The notes beneath the pieces were generated by a model, which worked only from the letters and a program-made list of their open reading frames with translations, was not told the DNA's origin and ran no database searches. 64,000 bases of DNA from Neoarius graeffei (taxonomy: Eukaryota > Chordata > Actinopteri > Siluriformes > Ariidae), in assembly GCF_027579695.1 (NCBI RefSeq), contig NC_083596.1:51196400-51260399 (forward strand). The letters are read 5' to 3'. Shown in pieces: positions 1 to 30,735 of the stretch (within the stretch, counting starts at the first letter, position 1; every line of letters begins with the position of its first letter). Both the position numbers and the translations under genes were made by a program.

Positions 1-128
1 ACACACTAGTTAGTTTAAACTGAAATAACGCCAATTATTTACGAATTTATGAATTACCACTTTTCCACTTTTCTCTCCACTTGTTTCTCTCTCTCTCTCA
101 TTTTCTCTCTCTCTCTCTCACTGTTCAG

Positions 129-17360
<17,232 letters not shown>

Positions 17361-17393
<33 letters not shown>

Positions 17394-17466
17394 CTCTGAG
17401 CAGCTACAGTGCAGGTCTACAGTCTTATTAAAGTCACAGTGAGATGGAACAGAACACACTTTACTC

Positions 17467-17516
<50 letters not shown>

Positions 17517-17651
17517 CATGCGCCTTAGCATAAGAACCTGGATGTGTGTGTTAGCGTATTGTTCTGTGTTTTTGTGTCAGTGTGTCTGTCTCAGAAAAGA
17601 ATGTGTTGGAGTGTGTGTACATTAGTGTATCTCAGAGAGAGAGAGAGAGAG

Positions 17652-17682
<31 letters not shown>

Positions 17683-17792
17683 CAGAATAAACATGTTAGA
17701 ATGTGTGTGTGGGTATCAGAGTGTATGTTGTAAAAAAGAAATGTTTCATTTCTACATCACGTATTCTATTCAGCTGACTGTCACTCCACCAA

Positions 17793-17831
<39 letters not shown>

Positions 17832-17900
17832 GAGGCCACACTGATAGCTAGCGACAGGAGAAAGTGTGTGTGGTGTGTGTGTGTGTATAAAAAAGTATGT
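17361..17900. repeat. CA/TG/GA microsatellites in the rxfp2 3' UTR region
   Basis: CA tract 17361-17391, TG tract 17473-17512, GA then TG tracts 17636-17682, CA tract 17797-17828, TG tract 17863-17886. Confidence 0.9.
17686..17691 (+). terminator. Candidate polyadenylation signal of rxfp2
   Basis: This is the first AATAAA after the rxfp2 stop codon, 332 bp downstream. A second lies at 18293-18298. No transcript data are available to choose between them. Confidence 0.4.
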
Positions 17901-19428
17901 TGTGTTCAGTCTTTAACTCCGCCTCCTGGTTCTGATTGGTTCATATGTAAACCCCTCCTGTGAGCTGATTGGTGGACTGGTGCCAGCATGATTAGTGTTT
18001 AAACAGAATCAGTTCTAAGTGTTTTCATTTTTTAGTGAGTCACATGATTAAAGTCACATGATGATTGGATTATGAGAGTGAGTCTTCTTCCTTCCTGTCT
18101 CCATTTTTCTTTTCTCATCTTTTTCCCTTTCAATCTTCTTCCTGTCTTTGATCTCCTCTGTTGTCGTCTTCTCTCCATCTGTGGCTGTGGAATCGACCAA
18201 TCACAGCTCAGCCTGTGCACCTTCACACACTTCACCAACTCAGAACCTCGATCGACACTCCAACATCTTCACCGTAATCTCCATCACGGCAGAATAAATC
18301 ACTCCATCAGCTGCTCACATTCCAGCATCACGCTCTCGCTCTCTCATACCGAGAAAGAAATTCACAGCTGGGGCTAAAAGGAAATGTGGAACGTGAACCC
18401 TGCTCCCTCGGGCTCGAGCATGATACAGAGATCAGAATGTCAGAAAATAACCTTTAGAAACAGAAAAGCAGGAGGTTCTCCAGAGTTTGGGCATGTGTTC
18501 TGATCTTCCCTCAGAAATTCTCATTTATTTATTGGAAAAGTAGCAGCTGTGAAGCCTGAGCCAAAAAACATCGCCAAGTGTTCATGATCCAGTCTCACTT
18601 CTCAACTCACTTCAGAGCTTTCAGGATTCGACTTCCATCTCAGTCAAAAGCAAAGCTTCTGGGAGTCAAGATGACCTGAAACAGCTCGTTCACAGGGATG
18701 TGTACAGCAGATGCTCCACAGGAACGGTTTAACACTCCGAGGTCCTGGGCCTGTCAGACACTCTGTGGCAGTCTGATAAACCTTGACATTTTTAAGTATT
18801 TCATCGAACTAAAAACATCCATGCAAAAGTGACACATGGTTATATTCTGGACGCCCTCAGCAATAATAATATGAGAGTAAACTGAAATGTAATGAAATTT
18901 TTTATTTAAGTGCAAACACAACCTTATAAAAAACTATTTTCAGAGGCTTCAAATCTTGTAAAAAAACCCACACGATAAATATATCTGCACAAGACTTTGA
19001 AGTCTGAACCTTGTAAACATAGGTGTTGGCTACATAAAAGTAAGAACGACATTCAGAAATGTTCTGTAGTTTCAATACTAATTGTAGAAACTTAAGACTA
19101 CCTTTGTTTTCTCCAAAGTCAGTTGCCCTTTCAAATGAATATTGATGAGGTGGGTGTAATTCACCTGTAATCCACCCCTCCCCCCATCACTGTCAATAGT
19201 CCATTTGTCAAAGACAAAGACCCTGGCCCTGGCCCCTGTACCTCCCTGGCCCTGGCCCCTGTACCTCTCTGCCCCCACACCTCTCTGCTTGGAAAGTTAC
19301 TGCAAAGAAAAGAAGCCCTAAATGCCAAAGCTACATTTCACAATCTTATGCACAGACTATAATAAATCTAAAGTTAGCAATGAAGATAAACTATGACTAT
19401 GCAGGGCATGCTGACTTAGGTAACTAAT
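17900..19428. other. Intergenic sequence without a recognised gene
   Basis: Nothing with coding character was recognised. A two-copy 29-bp CCTGGCCCTGGCCCCTGTAC unit lies near 19220-19270. Confidence 0.6.
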
Positions 19429-19440
19429 TACTGTAAATCA

Positions 19441-19820
19441 TCTCATCTCATCTCATTATCTGTAGCCGCTTTATCCTGTTCTACAGGGTCGCAGGCGAGC
19501 TGGATCCTATCCCAGCTGACTACAGGCGAAAGGCGGGGTTCACCCTGGACAAGTCGCCAGGTCATCACAGGGCTGACACATAGACACAGACAACCATTCA
19601 CACTCACATTCACACCTACGCTCAATTTAGAGTCACCAGTTAACCTAACCTGCATGTCTTTGGACTGTGGGGGAAACCGGAGCACCCGGAGGAAACCCAC
19701 GGGGACACGGGGAGAACATGCAAACTCCACACAGAAAGGCCCTCGCCGGCCCCGGGGCTCGAACCCAGGACCTTCTTGCTGTGAGGCGACAGCGCTAACC
19801 ACTACACCACCATGCCGCCC
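19441..19820 (-). mobile_element. tRNA-derived fish SINE, inverted, with 12-bp target duplication
   Basis: Full element on the - strand from the ATGAGATGAGATGA-type tail to the tRNA-like head. TACTGTAAATCA flanks it at 19429-19440 and 19821-19832. Confidence 0.92.
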
Positions 19821-19919
19821 TACTGTAAATCAGTAATCAGTAAATCGGTGAAGCATAGTTTGGCAACAGAAAAATGTTTTCAAAACTTGACGAAAATAAC
19901 ACAGCACGTTTCGATCAAC

Positions 19920-20090
19920 TAGTTCTTTCTCTTCAAAGAGCACCTCCTATCCTAACAACCCACTAACCATCTAGCATGCACTCTCTTCTTCTTACTCTAT
20001 GATTTCCTATGTTTTACTGCAGCTTGATTGTTTTTCTCAGTTGCAAGTCGCTTTGGATAAAAGCGTCTGCTAAATGTAATGTAATGTAGT
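19920..20090 (+). mobile_element. LINE-type 3' tail fragment
   Basis: The sequence AAGTCGCTTTGGATAAAAGC followed by GTCTGCTAAATGTAATGTAATG is the 3' terminal stem and short tandem tail shared by fish L2/CR1-type LINEs and their partner SINEs. The 5' part is missing. Confidence 0.6.
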
Positions 20091-20727
20091 TCTCCGTATA
20101 TGCTAACTGAAAAAGCATGACAACAACCGCTAGTGAGACATCTTCCTTGCATTGGCCATTCCTCAAAGTTTCTCAGTTGGTATGGAAACAAGTGAACATG
20201 TGCACTTGTTTATACCAGTGAAATGGGGCGTGTTCTCACCTCCCCTTGCTACACAATGAGCGAATGACAACACTGATGTTCCATGCGCTTAACATGTGAA
20301 TAGCTGAAGGGTGTGTCGTCAAGAGGCTGCTGCTGGCTGAAGTACTGAAATTCGCAAGAGTTGTTTTTATTCTCTTTACAAAGTGCTAAAGATAAAGTTT
20401 GTTTTAAAGATATATGTTTGAAAACTAGAAGATTCAATGTTTCTAGCACAAAAACTCACGGACCTTTAGATGTGTGTTTACTAACAGTCCTAAAAGTCCC
20501 CTGTGAGGGGTCGGCGACCTGAGAGTGTTAATAAATCAATGATGAAGTGGTGAAGATTTCTGTAAGGAGATGTTTATGGAACATGTATGGAAGGGGAAAA
20601 GGATACAAATGGAAATAGTACCAGAGAGTTCTACTGGGAATCAAGGAAAGATGTCAAAACAACACCACCACCAAGCACCATGAGAGAAACTCGAATAAAG
20701 GAGCTCTGTGACCTTGGCTTACTCTGA

Positions 20728-21671
20728 GGCTACATCCACACGATAACTGCAACGAGATTTTTTTTTTAAATATCGCGTCCACATGGGCAACGGATCAGTA
20801 AAATATCAGGCTCATATGGCAATGCAACGCTTGCTGAAAACGATGCAATACACATGCCACACCTCTACGTGCGCTGTAAGACGGTCCCATCGGAGACACC
20901 AGAACAATAGAAGAAGTAGGACGCATGTGCATAAACCCCTTCTTCTGTAGCATCAGCCACAGAGTTTTGATTATTAATCAGTAGCGTAAAACGAAAGACG
21001 CGGAAAGAGGAATGAATGGGGGTAGATGGAAGCCGGTACGCCAACATTCTGATATCCTCCAGAATTCTTTAATGGTCCGGAATAAATTGAATGCTACACG
21101 TTGATGGATTACTTTGTTCTTCTACGCCCTTTTTGAGGAATGTATTGTCGGACTTAAACTAACATCTGAAGAGGTGAGAGCGCTCCTTTTTTTTTCCCTA
21201 TTTTTGCTGGCGGGATTGTTTTTGTTTTTGGAAAGCGCACGGGCGGTGCGTGGTTTGGTTATACTCAGTACTTCCGCAGTGTTTGGACTAAAGACTCTGC
21301 CCTAAGAGCTATTCTCTCTCTCTCTCACTTTGCACCACTACACAATAAATATTCACAGTGAAAATAATTTGTAAGCGCGTTTCATGAACCAAGTTATAGG
21401 ATTTGTTGACAACTCGCATCGAGTTCGTTACACTTCTACCTGGCGTGAAGCACTGACAGTCATGTGGTTGTGATGTCATCGTAAACAAATCCGTTCTACT
21501 CATCCAGACGACTTCGCAACGGCGCCATTGCCAGATTTTTCCACTCTGGAACCCGTTCTCAAAAGATTTCATTTTGGGGCACCCAAAACGCCGGTGCCGT
21601 GTGGACGCCAGGCCGAAACGATAAACAATTTTATCAGATTCACCTGAATCCGTTGCCGTGTGGACAGGGCC
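20728..21671. mobile_element. MITE-like element with GGC...TCCACACG ends, TGA target duplication
   Basis: The left end GGCTACATCCACACG is matched by inverted GGCCCTGTCCACACG at the right. TGA flanks both ends (20725-20727 and 21672-21674). Inner subterminal repeats (CAACGGATCAG and its inverse) also occur. At 944 bp without a transposase it is non-autonomous. A 3-bp duplication suits the PIF/Harbinger group, but this is inference. Confidence 0.65.
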
Positions 21672-21746
21672 TGAGTTTGGCTCAGAATTACACACAGCAC
21701 TCATCCCAGTCAGGAGACACCACAAAAGTCCATTCCCTTCCACTTC

Positions 21747-22290
21747 CTGAAGGTTCTCATCCTTCTTTCACAGTTCCATGATTTCTAGTCTCCTAGTTAT
21801 ATCTTCAGATTTAGTTCTTGGTTTCATTGTTTGCAAGTTCAAGCTCTTTATCATTTACTCCTTTCAACTTTTTTTATATGGTTCCTCTGTGAAACCAGGA
21901 CACAGGAACTTGGTTCTACCAGTGCTTCTGTTCCTGGTGCCAGATGATGGTGTGTGTATTTGGGTATAGATTCAGCTTAAAATTACAGTAAGTGTGTGTG
22001 TGTTAAGTGGAAATTGCTGAATAAACAGATGTTATATTGAGAATTATGGAAGGTGAAACAGAAAAACAAAATGAAGATCTGATTTTCACTTTGTTCATGT
22101 GCAAATATTCAGAAAGTTGTTGTTTCAGAACCCGACTCCGAGCAGTTTGAGTGGAACGAGAGCTGAGTGAGAAGGTTATTTCACCCATGTTAGAAACCAA
22201 AGCTCTAAAAAGGTCAAATTCAGTTCATCCTTTTGAGGCTGATGTGAAAATAACCGTCCATGATCTCACTGACATTTCCGTTAGGCAGAG
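21747..22290 (-). repeat. Interspersed repeat copy B (inverse of 12370-12908)
   Basis: Nearly identical to copy A in reverse orientation, with a few substitutions and small indels. Confidence 0.85.
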
Positions 22291-22682
22291 ACACTGCGTT
22301 GATGATTCAATCCAAATCACTCCAACTTTCTTACCATGAACTATCTCTCAGATAAAGTTTTAAATATTTATATCAATTTATGAAAACGGTTACTTATTAT
22401 TTAAAAAATTGTGTCCCTTTAAGTTAATAAAACTATAATGAGGTTCCACATGGTTCAGTCCTCTGACGTCTGTGGATTCTTCCAGAGATATAAACTTTAA
22501 ACCAGCGTCACAACCGATCAAAGCCAACTAAGGACACCAAAGTCTTCTTAAACGCTGTGGTCTGCATGAACCCTTTTCTGATCAGTCGCTGAAAACATGA
22601 GCTGGATATAGATTTCTCTCCAGAGCACAAAGATAAATCATGACCAGACGAAGAGATGAGAAACACCGCAGACAGACGAGCT
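22291..22682. other. Intergenic sequence, nothing recognised
   Basis: AT-rich unique-looking sequence between an interspersed repeat and a SINE. Confidence 0.5.
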
Positions 22683-23036
22683 GAGAAAGAAGAAGAAACC
22701 TTTATTTGTCACATGCACACTTCAAGCACAGTGAAATTCATCCTCTGCCTTTAACCCATCTGAAGCAGTGAACACACACACACACACACACACTCAGAGC
22801 AGTGGGCAGCCACACCAGAGCGCCCGGGGAGCAGTCAGGGGTTCGGTACCTCGCCCCAAGGCCGCCCCACGTTAACCTAACCTGCATGTCTTTGGGGGAA
22901 ACCGGAGCACCCGGAGGAAACCCACGCGGACACGGGGAGAACATGCAAACTCCGCACAGAAAGGCCCTCGCCGGCCACGGGGCTCGAACCCGGACCTTCT
23001 TGCTGTGAGGCAACCGTGCTAACCACTACACCACCA
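22683..23036 (-). mobile_element. tRNA-head SINE, second body type
   Basis: The 5' head (tRNA-like, ending ACCACTACACCACC on this strand) and the CCGGAGCACCCGGAGGAAAC box match the other SINEs. The 3' body is different: CTTTATTTGTCACATGCACA, a CA tract, then GGGCAGCCACACCAGAGCGC. A related copy is at 55072-55457. Confidence 0.8.
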
Positions 23037-23738
23037 TCAGGAACTGTTCAAGATGATCAAGATCCTGTTTCTGAACGTGGAACGTGCTTCATGCTTTCAG
23101 GATAAAAACCTGAGGAACGCCATAAAGGACCAATTTCCAAAATAAAATAAGGAGAATGGAGCAGTGAACAGCACGTTACAGCAAAGTTCAGACAACTAAC
23201 ATTATCCACCTCAACATTATCAGGAACATTAATAAAACTGTTAATTATTTAGTTAATGAATGAACATGAAAATAACCTTAATTAATATTCGGAACTAAAT
23301 TTGAATTCAGAACCGAGGCTGAAAAGCGAGTTTTAATATTTACAGACCAGAGTTCAAGAACTCATCAACATTCTCATTATGAACATGGTGCAAATTAATT
23401 TATGCTAATTTATGTATATTTTTTGTGTCACTGATTGAATAAACTGTCAGTTAAACACTTCAGCTTTCTTTAATATAATTTACATTTATTCATTATTTTA
23501 TTGTGTTCCTGTTCATTAATGCAGAAAATAATGTGAATGAAACTTATTTGGAAATGTTTAAAAATAAAAAGCATGCAAAATTAAAAAACAAAACCCTGTA
23601 TGTACTGTGTGTGTGTGTTGTTTCTTTAATGCAAGATCAATGTTTTTTTTCCCCTTAATTCTTGTTTATCATTTTGTATCTCCAACCAGGATTAACATCT
23701 TATAAACATGCAGTGGCGTAAATCATACAGGAAAAATA
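23037..23738. other. AT-rich intergenic sequence, nothing recognised
   Basis: No coding frame or repeat beyond a short TG tract near 23607. Confidence 0.5.
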
Positions 23739-25338
23739 CAACCCCGATTCCAAAAAAGTGGGGACAAAGTACAAATTGTAAATAAAAATGGAATGCACTA
23801 ATTTACAAATCTCAAAAACTGATATTGTATTCACAATAGAACATAGACAACATATCAAATGTCGAAAGTGAGACATTTTGAAATTTCATGCCAAATATTG
23901 GCTCATTTGAAATTTCATGACAGCAACACATCTCAAAAAAGTTGGGACAGGGGCAATAAGAGGCTGGAAAAGTTAAAGGTACAAAAAAGGAACAGCTGGA
24001 GGACCAAATTGCAACTCATTAGGTCAATTGGCAATAGGTCATTAACATGACTGGGTATAAAAAGAGCATCTTGGAGTGGCAGCGGCTCTCAGAAGTAAAG
24101 ATGGGAAGAGGATCACCAATCCCCCTAATTCTGCGCCGACAAATAGTGGAGCAATATCAGAAAGGAGTTCGACAGTGTAAAATTGCAGAGTTTGAACATA
24201 TCATCATCTACAGTGCATAATATCATCAAAAGATTCAGAGAATCTGGAAGAATCTCTGTGCGTAAGGGTCAAGGCCGGAAAACCATACTGGGTGCCCGTG
24301 ATCTTCGGGCCCTTAGACGGCACTGCATCACATACAGGCATGCTTCTGTATTGGAAATCACAAAATGGGCTCAGGAATATTTCCAGAGAACATTATCTGT
24401 GAACACAATTCACCGTGCCATCCGCCGTTGCCAGCTAAAACTCTATAGTTCAAAGAAGAAGCCGTATCTAAACATGATCCAGAAGCGCAGACGTCTTCTC
24501 TGGGCCAAGGCTCATTTAAAATGGACTGTGGCAAAGTGGAAAACTGTTCTGTGGTCAGACGAATCAAAATTTGAAGTTCTTTATGGAAATCAGGGACGCC
24601 GTGTCATTCGGACTAAAGAGGAGAAGGACGACCCAAGTTGTTATCAGCGCTCGGTTCAGAAGCCTGCATGTCTGATGGTATGAGGTTGCATTAGTGCGTG
24701 TGGCATGGGCAGCTTACACATCTGGAAAGACACCATCAATGCTGAAAGGTATATCCAGGTTCTAGAGCAACATATGCTCCCATCCAGACGACGTCTCTTT
24801 CAGGGAAGACCTTGCATTTTCCAACATGACAATGCCAAACCACATACTGCATCAATTACAGCATCATGGCTGCGTAGAAGAAGGGTCCGGGTACTGAACT
24901 GGCCAGCCTGCAGTCCAGATCTTTCACCCATAGAAAACATTTGGCGCATCATAAAACGGAAGATACGACAAAAAAGACCTAAGACAGTTGAGCAACTAGA
25001 ATCCTACATTAGACAAGAATGGGTTAACATTCCTCTCCCTAAACTTGAGCAACTTGTCTCCTCAGTCCCCAGACGTTTACAGACTGTTGTAAAGAGAAAA
25101 GGGGATGTCTCACAGTGGGAAACATGGCCTTGTCCCAACTTTTTTGAGATGTGTTGTCATGAAATTTAAAATCACCTAATTTTTCTCTTTAAATGATACA
25201 TTTTCTCAGTTTAAACATTTGATATGTCATCTCTGTTCTATTCTGAATAAAATATGGATTTTTGAAACTTCCACATCATTGCATTCCGTTTTTATTTACA
25301 ATTTGTACTTTGTCCCAACTTTTTTGGAATCGGGATTG
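23739..25338 (+). mobile_element. Tc1-like transposon, copy 1 (complete ends, dead transposase)
   Basis: Inverted ends CAACCCCGATTCCAAAAAAG and its inverse, with TA at both sides (23737-23738 and 25339-25340). Total length is 1.6 kb, typical of Tc1. The ends extend inward with a matching TTGTAAATAAAAATGGAATG segment. Confidence 0.93.
24051..25169 (+). pseudogene. Tc1-like transposase pseudogene (copy 1)
   Basis: The frame starts at [17 protein letters not shown]-like sequence, holds a paired-like helix-turn-helix region ([16 protein letters not shown]) and DDE parts ([28 protein letters not shown]). Compared with the copy at 59544 it lacks two bases near 24190 (frameshift) and has TGA in place of a Trp codon at 24682-24684. 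It is therefore inactive. Confidence 0.92.
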
Positions 25339-25402
25339 TAAATTAAAAACAATCATTTAAAACACACACACACACACACAATGAATTTGCTCTGAAAAAG
25401 TA

Positions 25403-25408
25403 TTTATT
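25403..25408 (-). terminator. Candidate polyadenylation signal of stard13
   Basis: TTTATT on the + strand is AATAAA on the - strand, 1.66 kb after the stard13 stop. Another candidate lies near 26508-26513. Use is unknown. Confidence 0.35.
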
Positions 25409-27068
25409 AATCTTCTCAGCAAACACAATGCCGAGTCAGAAAAAGTAAAAAAAAAAGTCAGTCAATCTCGTGAGCAACGAGAAAAATTCAGACACCTTGT
25501 AATTTTTTACTCCTCTGAATGTTAATTTCTTTTTTTTAAAAATGAAAATAAAGAAATCAAAACATACAAATAACAGAAATAAATTATACCGAGATCTCAG
25601 CTCAATTCAAGGCACACATAGCATATAATGGTGCGCGAGCACACACACACACACACACACGAGATAACTGAAGTGAATGAATGAATTAATTAAAGCATTA
25701 TGTTACAGCCATAAATACAAAACATCTCATTACACAACACCTGAGAGAAATACTGCTGATAAATCAGTGCGAACACACACACACACACACGCGGCAGTGA
25801 TGGATCTGGGCCAGCTTCCGCCCCTGGTGCGATTTCTGATAGCTTTGATATTCAAATCATCTGCTCATTTACATATTTACATGTCTGACTTGTGATTGGC
25901 TGCTCCAGTTTGGGCCTGTGAGCCGAGTGAACGTTCCTCCTCAGAGTTTCAGACTCGACAGTTCAGAGACACAAACTAAACTAACGTGGAGGAATTTGCA
26001 CTGATCTTGTCCGATCTGATCTAGTGTTATGTAACCCGGTCTGATCTGATGTGTCCAGATCTGGTCCGTTCTTTGGTTAGGATGCTCTGATCTTTGATCT
26101 AATTAGGTCTGATCAGGTCGACTCTGATTTGATTGGACCTTGTCTAATTTGGTTCAGTGTTAAACGATCCAAATATTTCTAATCCATTTTGATCTGATCA
26201 CATCTGATCTAGTGTTGTGTGTCGCATTCTTCCAAACTGTTTTTCCCCCCGATCTGGTTTAGTATTGTTTGATTCGGTCTTCATCTCATATCTGATGAGT
26301 TTGATTGATCAGGTCTGATCTGGTCTAATCTTTGATATGTTCTGCTCTCGAAAAACATGTGGATTTGAACATGGTGTTTTCTAAATTTTTTTCTAATCTA
26401 ATTCATTTACAGTTTGGCATCATCTAAGATCATCTCTGGTTTAATGTTTCCTGAGCCAATTAGGTCTGATCTTGTTTGATCTCATCAATTCTCCTTTGAT
26501 CTGATCTTTTATTATTCTCGTCCAATGTGTCGGTCTGCTCTGTGCCGATGTGGTTCGGTCTGATCTCATTTGATCTCTGATCTGGACCAGTGTTTTTGAA
26601 ACAAATCAGATCTAGTCCAATTTGAGCAGGTCAGGTTCTCTACTTTGTTTTGATCATGTCCAATCTTGTCTGTTTCAAGCTCCCTCAACCTGATTTGATT
26701 GAATCAGGTCAAATTTTGGTTTGATCCAATCTAAATCTGATCTGCTTGCATGATACTGTAGTGTATGTGAGTGCACATCTGGACTGTTTATGATGTATTC
26801 ATTTAAAAACTACTGGTTGTGTCTAATCTGGTTTAATAGGACCTAATTGGATTAGGTCTAATCTAAAACCAGTCCGGTTTGATATTTTCTAATCATTTTT
26901 GGCATCATGATTACTTGTCTGATCCGGTGTACAGCGTCTAATCCGAGTCGTGTGGTTTGGGTCAAGCTTTGGCGATCAGATTTGTTCTGATCTGGTGTCG
27001 GATCAGATGAAGTCCTTCCACTGTGAACCGCGGCCTTGTCCTGGTTTTGTTCTCTCACTCCCTCAGAC
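25409..27068 (-). other. stard13: Probable stard13 3' UTR and flank
   Basis: The sequence downstream of the stard13 stop holds two short CA tracts and, from about 26000 to 26960, a decayed repeat of TCTGATCTGATC-like words. No other gene is recognised. Confidence 0.45.
26000..26960. repeat. Decayed tandem repeat rich in TCTGATC
   Basis: TCTGATCTGATCT, GGTCTGATC, GATCTGGTC and similar words recur every 10-40 bp. GATC sites are far denser than expected by chance (about one per 256 bp). Confidence 0.75.
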
Positions 27069-27186
27069 TCAGAGTTTGGTCTCGGGTCCACTCGCTGTCA
27101 GAACAGGGAACGAGCCACGTATCCTAGCAACCTCCGTGGCACACAGGTGACCAAACACTTTATTATACCAGTCAGGAGAGCGCCCC
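27069..27186 (-). CDS. stard13: stard13 last coding exon (END of START domain)
   Basis: The acceptor CTACAG precedes the exon. It encodes GRSPDWYNKVFGHLCATEVA to the ending SGPETKL and TGA (27069-27071), matching the DLC-family C-terminus. Confidence 0.93.
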
Positions 27187-27506
27187 CTGTAGGACACACA
27201 CAGAGCAAGTGTTAGTTGTGTGTGACTATGCTTGTATAGTTGTGTGTGTGTGTGTGTGTGTGTGTACCGTAGATCTGCTCTGCAGTAATGTGTTAGTCGG
27301 CTTCGCCCCTTTCCGCATGGCTCAATCATAATACGTGAAGTCAGCAGCACTGCTCTTAGCCCCGCCTCCAGCTGCACGTTGCCGTGATCGACAGAGGAGG
27401 AGATGAGGATACACCCCCCCCGAGGGAGATCTGTGCACCAACGTCTGACACACACACACACGATAAACACATGATCATAAAACATAGTGAGTGAGTGAGT
27501 GAGTGA

Positions 27507-27537
<31 letters not shown>

Positions 27538-29114
27538 TACCGGAGCACTACGAAGTCTCGTCGTGGGTGAGGCGCCATGCTGTCGGTGATGTAATGAAAC
27601 ACCTCCGTGTTATTCTCCAGATTCTCCATTACGCGGCTGTGCAGCAGATCCTCGTCCCACAGGTGGCGCTCCCTCAGCACACGGTGCAAAACCACAGTGG
27701 GTGGGGCCTCGATCTCCACAGAAACGCGCCACAGGCGAATCGGGTGCCCATCACCAACCTGCAGTTGACCAATCACGATACAGAGGAAGAGCAATACAGT
27801 CAATAAACACAAAAGGAAGTTTAGCAGGAAAGTCACACTGGGATCCAAACTGACCGCCTCCTCCGAGCGACCCCTCCGCCTCCCCCGAGCAACCCCTCCG
27901 CCTCCTGACTCTGAACGAATCCGTGAGCATCTGCCTGACTGACTCCCTGAACGATTCTCTCCCTCACTGAGAGACCATCAGACCAACTGTTGCTCTTCAC
28001 ACTGTGTGGTTTGCCTACTTCCTTGTTCTCTCATGTCCATGCTCTTAAGTTTGCTGAGCTTTCAGCGCTTTCTTCACTTCACTGTGCCCTAGTTTCCACA
28101 TTTCTCCCCACCCAGAGTTTGAAGTGTCCTAGTTTCCAGGTTACACTTGGTGCACTAATCTGACCCAGTATTTGGGACATTATATCATGTAAGCAGGTTC
28201 ACAGAACATCATGACTGGACAAAATCAGGACTGTGTGCGCGTGTGTGTGTGTGTGTGCGCGTGTGTACCTTCTTGTAGGCGAGTTCAGTGTGTGGCGGTC
28301 CCGCTGCGCTGTGCCACCCCTTGCCCTTCTCTGCTGTGTCTCTCAGTAAACACTGCACGTTATCCTCCAGGTAGATGCGATAGTCCACTCTCTCGCCTTG
28401 TCTGTTCACGCCGAGCGCGTGCAGAGGCAGCGGCTGAGCATCTGCCAACACGTATGAGCTGCACGCCTGCATCATCAGCTCCTGAGGAATCTGACACACA
28501 CACACACACACACACACTGGAGAGTTAGAGAACACTCCAGAATCCTCTCCAAATAAGAAATTTAAAAGGAAGATCATTTTGTGAGTGGGTCCTTACTCTC
28601 TTCGTGTGTGTGTGTGTGTGTACACACCTGAAACAGCTTTTTACACTCTGTGATCATGTGACTCAGGCACTCAGTGGCTGCAGTGTTCTCACTCAGGTCC
28701 TTGTGGTCTGGTTTGGCTCTGCCCCTTTTACTAATCAGCCTGGTAGCAGAGAACAAACAAACAAACGAACATCACTGCTGTAAGAATTAATTATTCACAC
28801 CAAGTCCGTTTGAATTCTTGTGTTAGTTGAGAGGCCACAGAGTGACTAAATGCTGCGCGCACACACACACACCAACATCATTAATGATTTATTGAGAGCA
28901 ATTATTTATTTTCCAAGTGCAGCTCACTCTGCACGCACGTATGTGTGTACGCACGTGTGTGTGTGTGTAAACAGATAAAAAGCCTCATGTGTCAGTCAGA
29001 GCTGATGAAAACTGCTGAGGTCGAGTCGCTTGCTGTCTGTGGCGTTGCGTTCCACTCCCTCCTTCTATTAGCTGCATTCATTTTATTCAATTCCTTCAAG
29101 TGAAATGATGATCC

Positions 29115-29163
<49 letters not shown>

Positions 29164-29980
29164 ACCCGTGTGAAGCTGTGTCTCGTTTGGAGGTGTTAAG
29201 GTGCAGGATGGATGGAGCGAGACACACAGCCAGTGTGTGTGCCGTCATCTGGTTCTCCTCCGCCGTGCTGATGTCACTGAGGAAGTAGAGCAGCGTCTGG
29301 AGAACCTCCCGGTTCTCATCAGGCAGGAGGAACACGGCACACTGCACCGCCTGGAGCCTCTGCTGCTGAGGAACAACTGCACGTGCACACACACACACAC
29401 ACTTAGGCCTGGATACACCAGTTTTTATTTTGTTACAGAATGTGTGTGTGTGTGTGTGTGTACACACAGAACACTCACACTGATAAATGTGCAGGAAGGT
29501 GTGTGTGAGTTTGGAGGTGAGGATGGGTTCTGGCAGATCTCTGAAGTACTGCTTCAGCAGGTCAGCAACGTCATAAGCTGATTGGCCCTGATAGGTCACA
29601 TGATCTGGGGAATTCTCGTTCAGTTGCCTGAGGGCCTGAATGCGGGATTTCACTCCAGACTTCCGGAATATTCCCACCTGCAGACAGACGGAAAAATTTA
29701 GATCAAATTTTTAACCTTTGTCTTCCATGTTTTCTTCTGTACACTAGGAGGCACATCAATGAGGACTTCTCACTGGGGTTCTCGAATGTTCTGCAGCATT
29801 AGAATTCTTCGTGTGGGTCTGGAATCGCCACTGGCTTTCTAGACTAGTTTCTGCAACTTTACATTTCTATATCTGATGACATCATACTGGGTGTGGTTCA
29901 GAAACTGTAGATGTGATTACAAAGGTCAGTGGTGGTTCTTCATGTTCCACTGAGATTCTGGAAATTTCATACAGCTATGG

Positions 29981-30043
<63 letters not shown>

Positions 30044-30362
30044 CGCGCGCACATATATACACACCTTCTCAAGACACTGGCTCCGGAGGTACCTCATGGC
30101 CTGCTGGATGCTCTGGGGGAGGGGCTGACCGGTGCGCTGGACGTTGAAGATTGGTGGAACCCCAAACACCCGCTTTTCTTTGTAATCAGGAACTTTAGAA
30201 CGTTTCATGAACTTAGGCACTGTCCTGTCCAATCACAACGCAGAACACAGATGTACAGGCTGTTACAGCCAATCAGAGCACAGCGTAGAGAACAAACCTT
30301 CAACAAGTACATTTTGGAAATTAAATTAATACTAATCTTGGAAAAGACAAGCAACAGGAACA

Positions 30363-30409
<47 letters not shown>

Positions 30410-30544
30410 AAGAGGGAGAGGGTAAAAGAATGGAACTAAAAGTAACCATGGAAATCGATTCTATTTTCTCTTCTGACCTTTTAAAGTGTGTATTTCTTGA
30501 GAAATGGATCATTTGTAAGTGACACCAAGTGATTTTATTGAATC

Positions 30545-30596
<52 letters not shown>

Positions 30597-30699
30597 GTGA
30601 GTCACTTGTGCTCTTGATCATGACGCATTTCACGTGACAAATGGAGAATTAAAATATACATTTCGTTCAAGAAAAAAAAAAAAAAAGACCAGTTCCTTC

Positions 30700-30735
<36 letters not shown>

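Noticed and set aside
19654-19836. Recurrent frame MSLDCGGNRSTRRKPT and its antisense partner
   Set aside because: Occurs in every SINE copy; it is the SINE body, not a gene.
24358-24567. Antisense frames within the Tc1 elements
   Set aside because: Shadows of the transposase on the other strand, present in both well-preserved copies.
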